Part shown: positions 16,631-24,455 of the stretch, in pieces
How the letters are laid out: each line of letters begins with the position of its first letter
How positions within the stretch are numbered: position 1 is the first letter of the stretch
Assembly (NCBI RefSeq): GCF_014303395.1
Contig: NZ_CP060298.1
Coordinates: 248,001 to 312,000 of the forward strand
Direction of reading: 5' to 3'
DNA length: 64,000 nt
From: Nakamurella sp. PAMC28650
GTDB taxonomy: Bacteria > Actinomycetota > Actinomycetes > Mycobacteriales > Nakamurellaceae
Translations under genes and position numbers: made by a program
The notes under the pieces: generated by a model
The model's input: the letters and a program-made list of their open reading frames with translations, nothing else
Database searches by the model: none
Told to the model about the DNA's origin: nothing

Positions 16631-18252
16631 GGTGCTCTTCCTGGGCGTGATCCCCGTTCCCGGGCACCACATGAAGAGGGGAATCGTCGGCGGGATCGCT
16701 CAGGAATTTCTGCCGGCAGCCCGCAGAACAGAACCAGTAGCTCCGACCGTCCCGGATGGCCCGGCGTTCGGCGGTCGCCGGGTCGACCGTCATGCCGCAC
16801 ACCGGATCCAGCGCCTGCTTCCCCCGCCGCCGCCCCGTCCACGCCGGCCGTCGACGACGACTCGGAATCAGTTGTGCTGGAAAAGGTTTCGAGGAATCTT
16901 GCCGGTTCGTCATCGAAGCGGTGGGCGCAGTGATCGGAGCAGAAGTAGACCGTGTGCCCGTCGTGTCGTCTACTCGCGGGGGCGTGCTCGATTTCCACCT
17001 GCATCCCGCAGACCGGGTCCTTCGCGTACCGCTGCGGGCCGGAAGTATCTCGATTCCGGTACATCCAGTACAGCGCGCCGAAGCCGATGACGGCGATGAT
17101 GTTCAGAATGCTCGTGTAGTCCCAGCTGAACCTGGTCGGCACGATCATGGTGGGGCGGGGTGGGTCCGGGATGGACAGCGCCAGGAACAGGTATTCGACG
17201 GCCAGGCCGGCCAGGCTCATCGTGGCCCAGAAGGTGGCCAATAGGCGCAGGGTGATCGCCGTGCCGAAATACTTCCGGTAGATGACCAGTAGCGGCAGGG
17301 TGATCAGGTCGGCGAAGACGAACGCCACGACGCCGCCGAAGCTGATCCCGCCCTGCCACAACGCGGCAGCCAGCGGGACGTTGCCGACGGAGCACACGAA
17401 GCTGATGATCGCCAGAAACGGCCCCAGGATGACGTTCTCCAGGCTGGAGAGAAATCCGTGACCGGTCAGGAACAGGGACTGCCAGAACCAGTTGGGCACC
17501 AGGGCCGCGAGGAACCCGGCGACGACGAACCCGATCACCAGTTCCTTGCGGATCATCGTCAGATCGCTGATGGTGTACCCCGCCGCATCGCCCCAGCCCT
17601 TGCGGCTGCGCATCCTTTGCCGCAGTGGGAGCGATTCGGCCGGTCCACTCCCGTCGTCGGTGTGGTCGTGGCCGCCGCCACCATGGTGCCCGTGTTCGGC
17701 ATGCGGGTTCGCACCGTCCGCCGCCACCGCATTCACCGCAGAATTCACCGCAACGCCATCCACGACAGCGCCGCTCGCCACAGCGCCGGACTCGGCGTTG
17801 AGCCGTGCCCGGGCCGGCGCGATCCAACTCTCCGGGATGACGCGAGGGAGCACGAATCCGAGCAGGGCGATCATGATGGCTCCCCCGACGAATTCGGCCA
17901 GTGCGAACTGCCAGCCGATCAGTAGCCACAGCACGATGCCCAACTCGACCACGAGGTTCGTCGAGGCGATCATGAAGACGATGGAGGCGGTGAAATCCGC
18001 ACCGCGGGAGAACAGGCTCTTGGCCAGAGCCGATGCGGCGTAGGAACATGACGAGCTGATCACCCCGAAGAACGAGGACTTCACCAACGTCGCCGGACGG
18101 TGATCGCCCAAGGCTCGACGCATCTCGCCGCGGGAGACGAACGCCTGCACCGCACCCGACAACGCAAAACCCAGCACGAGCGCCCACAGCGTCTCCCAGA
18201 ACATGAAGAACGCCTCGTCCAGGCCGTGCCAGATACCGCCGAAGAATCCCAC
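16617..18252 (-). CDS. DUF318/YraQ-type metal permease with two YHS domains, frameshifted near the end
   Basis: A polytopic permease of the SO_0444 Cu/Zn-efflux type: about eight membrane segments in two halves, with SSSCSYAASALAKSLFSRGADF and FVCSVGNVPLAAALW as the paired conserved motifs. A His-rich loop (HAEHGHHGGGGHDH) lies between the halves. Two YHS metal-binding domains follow (DPVCGMQV...FCSDHCAHRF and DPVCGMTV...FCSAGCRQKF). The second is in a different frame: five Gs at 16821-16825 (C on the plus strand) must lose one to fuse them; as read, the first frame ends at 16627. The GTG at 18252 has AGAGG seven bases upstream. It overlaps the ArsR gene. Confidence 0.8.
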
Positions 18253-18329
18253 GATCAAACCTCTCGCCGCCGGCGCGGGCCAGTGCCCGATCCGTCTCCG
18301 GTCTACTCCGCGCAGCCTGTACCCGCAAG

Positions 18330-18347
18330 TCCGTACGACCGTACGGA
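18330..18347. promoter_or_regulatory. perfect inverted repeat in divergent metal promoter
   Basis: TCCGTACG-AC-CGTACGGA is a perfect 8-bp-arm palindrome lying between the permease start (18252, minus) and the DUF6153-like gene (18357, plus). The position fits an operator controlling both, probably bound by the ArsR protein at 16262-16630 or another metalloregulator. Confidence 0.55.
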
Positions 18348-18356
18348 TGTTGTCTG

Positions 18357-18944
18357 ATGACTCACACCGCAGACCGGCTTCGATCGCTGGCCCCTCCGGC
18401 TCCCGCCCGGCACACTGGCACCGTGGACCAGACGATGCCCCGACCCTTCGGGTGGTCGGCGCTGCACTGGGTGATGTCCGGCCTGGTGATCGCCGGGATC
18501 CTGGCCATGCACGTACTGGGCGGTCACGACGGGGGCGGCTCCGCACCGATGGTGATGGGGCCGGCAGGCCCGACCATGATCGCGATGCCGGCCATGTCCG
18601 CGAACATGTCCGTGTCAACGAACATGTCCATGAACATGTCCGTTTCCACGAAAGCGAACATGTCCACCCACCCGGAGCCGACCGTCACCGTCGCAGACCG
18701 CTCCCCGGTCAGCACCATGATCGCGGCGGCGGGATCTGCCGGGAATGGCATGTCGGACATGTCTTGCTGCATCCTGTTCCTGATCACCGCGGCGGCCACG
18801 GTGCTGTTGGCGCTGTTGGCCACCGGTCGTTTCGCCGGAAGCTCCGCCGCCGGGAGCGGTTCCCACATCGGCACGACGACCTGGTGGCGCGGACCGCCGG
18901 GCGATGCACCACCACGATTCTCACTGTGCGTCCTGCGGCTATAG
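18357..18944 (+). CDS. DUF6153-like Met-rich membrane protein
   Basis: A 195-residue protein with a membrane segment at about 35-54 (HWVMSGLVIAGILAMHVLGG), a Met/Ser-rich extracytoplasmic stretch with repeated NMS motifs (NMSVSTNMSMNMSV), a MSDMSCC motif, and a second membrane segment (about 139-158). Methionine clusters like these are typical of periplasmic copper-binding regions. The DNA encoding the Met stretch repeats GAACATGTCC. The start at 18357 abuts the palindrome with no clear ribosome-binding site; an ATG 26 codons downstream is also possible. It resembles small actinobacterial DUF6153 proteins; function unknown, copper handling is inference. Confidence 0.6.
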   Translation: MTHTADRLRSLAPPAPARHTGTVDQTMPRPFGWSALHWVMSGLVIAGILAMHVLGGHDGGGSAPMVMGPAGPTMIAMPAMSANMSVSTNMSMNMSVSTKANMSTHPEPTVTVADRSPVSTMIAAAGSAGNGMSDMSCCILFLITAAATVLLALLATGRFAGSSAAGSGSHIGTTTWWRGPPGDAPPRFSLCVLRL

Positions 18945-19027
18945 GAGAGCAGCGGCACCCGGCCACCCGGCCGGTGACCGCCTGCCGTCCTCTTCCCCCC
19001 ACCCGTTCTCCCACAGAGAGTTTCCCC

Positions 19028-19750
19028 ATGACCACAAGCACGATTCGTACCACCCTGTTCACGACCGCGGCGGCTCTGGCACTGGCAGGTCTGGCCGCGT
19101 GCGGCACCACCACCACCGCCGCCGGCTCGTCCACGTCCAGCGGGCCCGTCACGCCGTCGGCGACATCGTCGGTCTCCGCCACCGGCGTGATGAGTTCGGG
19201 TGCGGGGATGCCGATGCCGGCGGCACCGGCCGGTCCGCACAACCAGGCCGACATCACCTTCGCAGAGCAGATGACGGTGCACCACCAGGGCGCCATCGCG
19301 ATGGCCGATCTGGCTCCGACCCGCGCCTCCACCGCGCAGGTGAAGACGTTGGCCGCCCAAATCAAAGCGGCCCAGGCGCCCGAGATCAAGCAGATGGCAG
19401 GGTGGCTTGCCGCATGGGCCCCGTCGACCGACATGAACGGCATGCCCCAGAAGACCACCGCATCAGATGGGGCCATAGGCGGCATGGGCACGGCCGCCTC
19501 CGGCGCCCCGGCCGCGATGCCGGGCATGATGACCGATGCGCAGATGGGTGAACTCACCGCAGCTTCCGGCGCCTCGTTCGACAAACTGTTTCTGCAGATG
19601 ATGATCGTGCACCACCAGGGCGCCTTGACCATGGCACAGACCGAGGCAGCCCAGGGCAGTAGTCCCGAGGCGCTGGCGTTGGCGAAATCCATCACCACCA
19701 GCCAGACCGCGCAGATCTCCCAGATGAAGGCTCTGCTCGCCGGGATGTAG
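19028..19750 (+). CDS. DUF305 lipoprotein
   Basis: A 240-residue exported lipoprotein with lipobox LAAC at about 22-25. After a Ser/Thr linker it has two DUF305 halves, each with the hallmark helix: TFAEQMTVHHQGAIAMADL (about 78) and LFLQMMIVHHQGALTMAQTE (about 190). The HHQGA pair and many Met residues suggest metal, probably copper, binding outside the membrane. GAGAG lies upstream of the ATG. It is 83 bases beyond the DUF6153-like gene and is probably co-expressed with it. DUF305 proteins are frequent in copper loci; the reaction, if any, is not established. Confidence 0.88.
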   Translation: MTTSTIRTTLFTTAAALALAGLAACGTTTTAAGSSTSSGPVTPSATSSVSATGVMSSGAGMPMPAAPAGPHNQADITFAEQMTVHHQGAIAMADLAPTRASTAQVKTLAAQIKAAQAPEIKQMAGWLAAWAPSTDMNGMPQKTTASDGAIGGMGTAASGAPAAMPGMMTDAQMGELTAASGASFDKLFLQMMIVHHQGALTMAQTEAAQGSSPEALALAKSITTSQTAQISQMKALLAGM

Positions 19751-19866
19751 TGCTGCACATGATGTTCCGTCGAACGGGGCCGACCACCATCCCATCCGGG
19801 GGCGGTCCCGTTCGATGTCGGCTCCAACGGGCCGGACGTCGACGGGACACAGCGGATCCGCAGCGA

Positions 19867-20037
19867 TCAGCGGCCGAAGATCCTGGCCAGCAATCCGGTG
19901 GTGGATCTCGCTGCCTGCTGATCGTGCCCCGGACAGCGGTCGGCGCGGGGAACGCCGCGCATCACCGACTCCACGTGCTGTCCGCAACCGGCCCACGTCA
20001 TCTTTCCGCACTGTCGACACTTCACCGCTCTGCACAT
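19867..20037 (-). CDS. 56-residue zinc-ribbon-like small protein
   Basis: A small gene encoding MCRAVKCRQCGKMTWAGCGQ, then HVESVMRGVP and DRCPGH, followed by a short basic tail ending ARIFGR. The Cys pairs and CGQH/CPGH motifs suggest one zinc site. Close sequence relatives with the MCRAxxCxxCGKxTWAGCGQH start are common in actinobacteria and of unknown function. AAGGG lies upstream of the ATG. It runs divergent from the DUF302 gene, and the G-tract palindrome at 20080-20095 lies between them. Confidence 0.75.
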   Translation of the reverse strand: MCRAVKCRQCGKMTWAGCGQHVESVMRGVPRADRCPGHDQQAARSTTGLLARIFGR

Positions 20038-20079
20038 CTTGATCCGCCCTTCGATCGCGTCATCCCCATCGAGCGCAAT

Positions 20080-20095
20080 ATACCCCGGGGGGTAT
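20080..20095. promoter_or_regulatory. CsoR-type operator, site 1
   Basis: ATACCCC-GG-GGGGTAT is a perfect palindrome with central G/C tracts, the form bound by CsoR/RcnR-family tetramers. It lies upstream of the DUF302 gene (start 20204) and of the divergent zinc-ribbon gene (start 20037), so it probably controls one or both. Confidence 0.75.
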
Positions 20096-20203
20096 CATGA
20101 CCACCAGATGCCGACCCGGTCCGATGGGGTGGGCAGCGCCGGGATCTGATGCGTCCGAACATCGATCCCGGTCCGAAACCGTCATCGACCCCCAGGAGCG
20201 AAC

Positions 20204-20617
20204 ATGTCCTACGCCCTCACCACCACGGTCCCCAGACCGTTCGCCACCGTCCTGGAACAGGTACGGAGCGCCCTGGCCGAGGTGGGCTTCGGAGTGCTGA
20301 CCGAAATCGACCTCCAACAGACCCTCAAGGCCAAGTTGGGCGTGGACATCCCCGCGCAGACCATCCTCGGTGCCTGCCGACCGCCGCTGGCCTACGCGGC
20401 CCTGCAGGCCGAGCCGTCCATCGGGCTCCTCCTGCCGTGCAACGTCGTCGTCCGTGCGCTGGGTGATGGCAGCACTGCGGTCGAGGCGATGGACCCGCAG
20501 ATGATGGTCGGGGTGACCGGGAACGATGACCTGGCCGAGGTGGCGTCGGATGCGGGGGCCCGGCTGCGTGCGGCCCTGGATTCCCTCGATCCCGCGCCGG
20601 TCGCGGCGACCGGCTGA
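20204..20617 (+). CDS. DUF302 protein
   Basis: A 137-residue protein matching DUF302: VLEQVRSALAEVGFGVLTEIDLQQTLKAKLGVDIPAQTILGACRPPLAYAAL, then LLPCNVVVRALGDG. AGGAG six bases before the ATG supports the start. DUF302 proteins bind small ligands or heme-like groups and often sit beside CsoR-family regulators and sulfur or copper genes. It lies 57 bases upstream of a CsoR-family gene and downstream of a CsoR-type palindrome, so it is probably a regulated member of that unit. Function unknown. Confidence 0.85.
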   Translation: MSYALTTTVPRPFATVLEQVRSALAEVGFGVLTEIDLQQTLKAKLGVDIPAQTILGACRPPLAYAALQAEPSIGLLLPCNVVVRALGDGSTAVEAMDPQMMVGVTGNDDLAEVASDAGARLRAALDSLDPAPVAATG

Positions 20618-20674
20618 CCGCTGCCTGGCGGTCCGGGCTGTACCGAGGTCAGCACTTCCACGACGAGGAGACAG

Positions 20675-20944
20675 ATGATGGTCGAACTGGCACCGGAGAA
20701 GATGACCGCCGTCCTCAACCGCCTGCGTCGCGCGCAGGGGCAACTGGGCGGCGTGCTCAAGATGATCGAGGAGGGCCGCGACTGCCAGGATGTCGTCACC
20801 CAGCTCGCGGCCGTCGGCAAGGCGATCGACCGTGCCGGCTTTGCCGTCATCGCCGCCGGACTCAAGCAGTGCCTGCTGGACTCCGGCGGGCACGAAACGC
20901 TGGATACCGCGGCGATGGAGAAGATGTTCCTCTCGCTGGCCTGA
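20675..20944 (+). CDS. CsoR/FrmR-family regulator lacking the copper His (CstR-like)
   Basis: An 89-residue all-helical regulator of the DUF156 family (NRLRRAQGQLGGVLKMIEEGRDCQDVVTQL). Cys37 and Cys66 are 29 residues apart, the spacing of the Cys ligands in CsoR and the reactive Cys pair in CstR. The position four before the second Cys, His in copper sensors, is Gly62 here. Copper coordination is therefore unlikely, and persulfide sensing as in CstR, or another thiol signal, is a better guess. It follows DUF302 in one unit. Confidence 0.8.
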   Translation: MMVELAPEKMTAVLNRLRRAQGQLGGVLKMIEEGRDCQDVVTQLAAVGKAIDRAGFAVIAAGLKQCLLDSGGHETLDTAAMEKMFLSLA

Positions 20945-20975
20945 CCTGTTCGACCCGGCGGGGACGTCACATCAT

Positions 20976-21355
20976 CTAGCGATGGAAAAAACCTCGCAGA
21001 CGCAGGCTGTTGGTGACGACGAGCACGGAACTGAACGGCATGGCCGCGCCGGCGATCATCGGGTGAGCGGCCCGGCCGCCGCCAGCGGAATGGCGGCGAC
21101 GTCGTAGGCGAAGGCCCAGAAGAGGTTGCCCCTGATGACGGCCAGGGTCCGCCGCGTCAGCCCGATCGCATCTCCGGCTACCCGGAGGTCGCCGCGGACC
21201 AGGGTGAGATCAGCTGCCTCGATGGCGATGTCACTGCCGGCGCCGATGCCCGGGCGTGTTCACCTTCTTCTCGACCCGAGCCGCGCAGGAGGCGCAGGTC
21301 ATCCCCCGATCGTCAGGTCCGACCGGGCCGGCACGAGCCGTCCGGTCAACGCCAC
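20976..21355 (-). pseudogene. copA: copper P-type ATPase remnant with internal deletion
   Basis: The GTG at 21355 overlaps the end of copZ and begins VALTGRLVPARSDLTIGG, then GMTCASCAARVEKKVN, the first metal-binding domain of CopA, which needs one inserted G to stay in frame. At about 21250-21260 the sequence jumps to the extreme C-terminal part, GIGAGSDIAIEAADLTLV...NLFWAFAYDVAAIPLAA. All of the A, P and N domains, including DKTGT and CPC, are missing. Another one-base loss follows before MIAGAAMPFSSVLVVTNSLRLR. Some 550 or more residues are gone. It cannot be a working exporter. Confidence 0.85.
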
Positions 21356-21600
21356 GAACCGGGGGTGAGCCGGTAGCCGGCTTCCTCGACGGCCGCGGTC
21401 GCCGCCGATTCGGTGATCGGCACCGCGCTGACCACGATGACCTCGCCGGAGGCCAGGTCGATCTGGACGTTCCTGACGCCGAGCACGGTGTCGGTGAGCT
21501 CGCCGGTCACCGAACCGACGCAGTGGCTGCACGTCATGCCCACGACCTCGAAGGTGGTGGTAAAGCTCTCGAGGACGGGAACGCTGGTGATCTGGGTCAT
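21346..21600 (-). CDS. copZ: copper chaperone CopZ (HMA domain)
   Basis: An 84-residue single heavy-metal-associated domain: TTTFEVVGMTCSHCVGSVTGEL with the CxxC copper site, then VQIDLASGEVIVVSA and the C-terminal VEEAGYRLT. AGGAG eight bases upstream selects the ATG at 21600 over one two codons earlier. It lies 31 bases after csoR and overlaps the copA remnant, giving the classic csoR-copZ-copA order. CopZ carries Cu(I) to the exporter or to CsoR; here its partner ATPase is broken. Confidence 0.9.
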   Translation of the reverse strand: MTQITSVPVLESFTTTFEVVGMTCSHCVGSVTGELTDTVLGVRNVQIDLASGEVIVVSAVPITESAATAAVEEAGYRLTPGSWR

Positions 21601-21631
21601 CTTCATGGCTCCTGGTGCAGAAGGGAATTTC

Positions 21632-21943
21632 TCAGGATCGAATGAGGCGGGCAATGGCATCGGAGGCCTCCTTGACCTTGGCGGTCGCCGTGTCGCCACC
21701 TTCGGCGACGGCCTCGGCCACGCAATGCGCCATGTGCTCCTCCAGCAACTTGATGGCCACCGACTGCAGGGCCTTCGTCGCAGCGGAGACCTGCGTCAGG
21801 ATGTCGATGCAGTACTGGTCCTGCTCGACCATCCGGGACAAACCGCGAATCTGGCCCTCCACCCGCGAGAGCCGCTTGACGTAGTCGTCCTTGTGGCTGC
21901 TGTATCCGTGCACCGCCGGCCTCCGTTCGTTCATGAATGCCAT
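21632..21943 (-). CDS. csoR: copper-sensing repressor CsoR
   Basis: A 103-residue DUF156 repressor with RLSRVEGQIRGLSRMVEQDQYCIDILTQVSAATKALQSVAIKLLEEHMAHCV. Cys45, His70 and Cys74 reproduce the Cu(I)-binding Cys-His-Cys set of Bacillus CsoR, at identical spacing. The ATG at 21943 is seven bases from a G-tract palindrome, so autoregulation is very likely; an ATG three codons on is an alternative start. It heads the copZ-copA unit and is divergent from a Nudix gene. Cu(I) binding releases the operator. Confidence 0.93.
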   Translation of the reverse strand: MAFMNERRPAVHGYSSHKDDYVKRLSRVEGQIRGLSRMVEQDQYCIDILTQVSAATKALQSVAIKLLEEHMAHCVAEAVAEGGDTATAKVKEASDAIARLIRS

Positions 21944-21949
21944 AATACC

Positions 21950-21966
21950 GTACCCCCCGAGGGTAC
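21950..21966. promoter_or_regulatory. CsoR-type operator, site 2
   Basis: GTACCC-CCCGA-GGGTAC is an inverted repeat with G/C tracts, immediately upstream of csoR and 28 bases from the divergent Nudix start. Together with the site at 20080-20095 it suggests a small CsoR-family regulon in this region. Confidence 0.75.
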
Positions 21967-21993
21967 CTGGCCCCGGTCGGAGCTATAGTCGTC

Positions 21994-22464
21994 ATGGTGA
22001 GCGACGGCGATGGATGGACGTACTGCGGGCTGGGGCATCGTCACTGGGGGCTGTTCGGTGCTGCCGGACTCCTGACCGTCCGGGGCCGGGAAGTCCTGCT
22101 ACAGCTGAGAGCCGCCCGGGTCCACCACGGTGGCACCTGGAGCATCCCGGGCGGGGCCCGGTCGTCCGACGAATCCCCCACCCGGGCCGCACTGCGCGAG
22201 TCCTGGGAAGAGATCGATCTCCCGGCGTCCGCGGTCGAACCGCTCGAGATGTTCGTCGACGATCACGGAGGTTGGAGCTACACCACCGTCATCGCGGAAC
22301 TCGTGCGAGATGTCCAGCTACGCAACAATCATGAATCCGAAGAGATGCGTTGGGTTCCGATCGACGACGTCGCCGCCCTGCCGCTGCACCACGGATTTGC
22401 CGGGTCCTGGCCCCACCTGTCGACGGTCCTCGCCGAACTACGAGTGGAACGGAAACCGATCTGA
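21994..22464 (+). CDS. Nudix hydrolase
   Basis: A 156-residue Nudix protein. The Nudix box GGARSSDESPTRAALRESWEEIDL is complete, with the REx2EE metal-binding core. WGLFGAAGLLTV and WSIPGG precede it, as in NUDIX proteins that hydrolyse nucleoside diphosphate derivatives. The N-terminal YCGLGHRHWG is common to an actinobacterial subgroup. The start at 21994 lies close to the CsoR site, so expression may respond to copper. Substrate not predictable. Confidence 0.88.
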   Translation: MVSDGDGWTYCGLGHRHWGLFGAAGLLTVRGREVLLQLRAARVHHGGTWSIPGGARSSDESPTRAALRESWEEIDLPASAVEPLEMFVDDHGGWSYTTVIAELVRDVQLRNNHESEEMRWVPIDDVAALPLHHGFAGSWPHLSTVLAELRVERKPI

Positions 22465-22504
22465 ACTTCGCCGCGACGGCTTATCGGCGCCTACACGGCT
22501 GCTT

Positions 22505-23230
22505 TCAGTCCGCCAACACTTCGGCGCCCAGCTCACCACCGGCGATGATGCCGGCGATTTCGTCGACCGTGGCGTCGTGGCTGTAGGCGTAGCTGCGCAA
22601 GACGGCCAGCGAGTCGACCGGGCCGAGGCGGAGCGCGATGTTGATCAGACCCATCGCAATCCACACCTGGGACCGGGCCTGCGCCGCGACGGTATCCAAC
22701 CAGACCGGTTGCTCGGAGGGGCCGTCGACGAGACCGGAGTGCGCGGCCAGCAGAGACCCGACCACGTCGGTGGCGGCTTGGATGTCCTGCAGCACCCCGC
22801 CGGTGATTGCGGGCTGCGGTTCGGCAAAGTAGAGGTCCACCGCTGCATTGCCGCCGAAGTCCTCGTTGTCGATCGGTAGCGACAAGATGGCTCGATCCGC
22901 AGTCTTCATCACCAGTTCAGCGTGAAACGCGGGCCACCGCTGGGCCATGACGTCGGCCGTGGCCAGCACCGCGCGGTCCTGGAAGTGGGCAGCCAGACAG
23001 GGACCCTCACCCACGGTGAATTGCAGCCGTTCCGCCAGAACCGCCTGGGCATCACTGGCACCGAGCGGAACGCGGTGGTGGAACCCACTGAAGTAGCTGA
23101 TCCCGGCCGCGGTGACCGGCAGCACCTGGGCGCACGCTCTCATCAATCGCGTGGGCAGCAGTTCCGGTCCGGGCAGGTCCGGATGGTTGCCAGCGGAAGC
23201 CAGCACGGCAATCCGCGTGGAAACGTCCAC
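22505..23230 (-). CDS. GAF-ANTAR RNA-binding regulator
   Basis: A 241-residue protein. Residues 25-165 form a GAF domain (LPTRLMRACAQVLPVTAAGISYF...FTVGEGPCLAAH...RAILSLPI), and the C-terminal 55 residues form an ANTAR helix bundle (RSQVWIAMGLINIALRLGPVDSLAVLRSYAYSHDATVDEIAGII). Such proteins act as antiterminators that bind paired hexaloop RNA hairpins, here in answer to an unknown GAF signal. It is monocistronic and followed by the Nudix gene in convergent orientation. No target hairpin was found nearby. Confidence 0.87.
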   Translation of the reverse strand: MDVSTRIAVLASAGNHPDLPGPELLPTRLMRACAQVLPVTAAGISYFSGFHHRVPLGASDAQAVLAERLQFTVGEGPCLAAHFQDRAVLATADVMAQRWPAFHAELVMKTADRAILSLPIDNEDFGGNAAVDLYFAEPQPAITGGVLQDIQAATDVVGSLLAAHSGLVDGPSEQPVWLDTVAAQARSQVWIAMGLINIALRLGPVDSLAVLRSYAYSHDATVDEIAGIIAGGELGAEVLAD

Positions 23231-23531
23231 GGCAGGTTCCTCCTCCCTGACCGGTCGTCCAACTCGCCGGGTCCTTGGAGATTTCCGGCTGCCCCTGGGC
23301 GGCGAGCACCTTCCTGACGCCGACGCCTGTCCCCGTGAGAGTCCTGACCCAGAGTCAGCTATTCATCCGTTCCAAGCCGACGCTACTCCGGATCTGGCCG
23401 AACATCAGCTTGCTCGTCGATCACATCCGACCCCAGCTGCCCTATCGCGTCGTCATCACCGGACATAGCTATATCAACCCCCCGAAAACTCTGCTGCCCA
23501 GTCATTCACAGGCTTCGTTCGGGTGCATTTC
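23231..23531. other. non-coding stretch
   Basis: No gene, repeat or clear hairpin is seen in these 301 bases between the GAF-ANTAR start and the ABC permease end. It should contain the GAF-ANTAR promoter. Confidence 0.4.
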
Positions 23532-24332
23532 CTACACACGGATGTCCCGTCGGTTCAGCGCCGCGGCCGCGAGGAACGAGAAGACAACCGTCCCGGCCAG
23601 CAGCAGTGCGCAGTTCCCCGGCTGCAGCCCGTTGCTCAACGGGTTGCCCTCGTCGAACCAGTAGTACGGGGACAGGAGTCGGATCCACCGAAGCCCGTCG
23701 ACCAGCGGCAGAAAACTACCGGCCAGGTAGGCGAACAGTGCGCCCGCGGCACTGACTCCCAGGGTCAGCGAACGGCGTCCCAGAACAGCGCTGAGGAACA
23801 GGCCGATGCTGCCAAGACAGCAACCCATGAACAGCCACGTCACCGTGGTGGCAACCAGTTCGACGCTGCCGACGTCCAGGCCGGTCGGTCCACGCAGGAG
23901 GAACAGCACCACATCGAGCACGATCCCCATCGTCGTCAGCGCGCCCATCATGACCGCCATTCGAGCGAGTACCACGCTGCTGCGGCCGACCGGGTAGGCC
24001 AACATCAGGTCCAGTGCGCCGCTTTCCTCCTCTCCCGCGATGGCTGTGGTGGCGAAGCCGATGACAAAGATGGTGGTCAGCAGCAGGAGCGGGATACCGA
24101 AGGCAGTGGATCCGAGGTAGCCAGCCGGTGACGTCAGGTCCTGCAGGTTCAGCGCCTGTTTGAGCGAGGCCGGATAGTCGTTGACGGCAGCCGCCTTGAC
24201 CCCGGCGACGCTTCGGTAGCTGATGCTGTAGAGGATTGTCAGCGCAACGAGACCCACGATCCAGCTGATGATCCCGCGCCGGCACTGCCGCAGCGACAGG
24301 CGGGCGACGGCTCCCACCTCACGGCCCGGCAT
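23532..24332 (-). CDS. ABC-2-type exporter permease
   Basis: A 266-residue permease with six predicted membrane segments: ISWIVGLVALTILYSISY near 22-38, GIPLLLLTTIFVIGFATTAI, MMGALTTMGIVLDVVLFLL, VTWLFMGCCLGSIGLFLSAV, LTLGVSAAGALFAYLAGSF and a last one near the C-terminus. EEESGALDLMLAYPVGR is the cytoplasmic coupling segment of ABC-2 exporters (polyketide/antibiotic-type). Its start overlaps the ATPase gene by 14 bases. Because the ATPase is split by an IS, expression and function of this permease are doubtful. Confidence 0.85.
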   Translation of the reverse strand: MPGREVGAVARLSLRQCRRGIISWIVGLVALTILYSISYRSVAGVKAAAVNDYPASLKQALNLQDLTSPAGYLGSTAFGIPLLLLTTIFVIGFATTAIAGEEESGALDLMLAYPVGRSSVVLARMAVMMGALTTMGIVLDVVLFLLRGPTGLDVGSVELVATTVTWLFMGCCLGSIGLFLSAVLGRRSLTLGVSAAGALFAYLAGSFLPLVDGLRWIRLLSPYYWFDEGNPLSNGLQPGNCALLLAGTVVFSFLAAAALNRRDIRV

Positions 24333-24455
24333 TCCCAGGCCTCGAGGAATCGTGGTCTGCCTGATACAGGGTCATGAACACTTCTTCCAGATCCGGTTCC
24401 TCCACCCGGAGCGACCCGAGCCGGTGCCGTGCAGCCGTCTTGACCAGCAGGTCGG
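24319..24455 (-). pseudogene. 3' fragment of the ABC ATPase gene beyond IS copy 2
   Basis: This is the last 45 or so codons of the ATPase gene at 25478-26320, cut off by the IS. The reading continues as SDLLVKTAARHRLGSLRVEEPDLEEVFMTLYQ, the conserved C-terminal segment of ABC-2 ATPases, and ends in GNAGP. The first eight bases on this side duplicate the target CAGGTCGG found on the other side. It has no start of its own. Confidence 0.85.
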
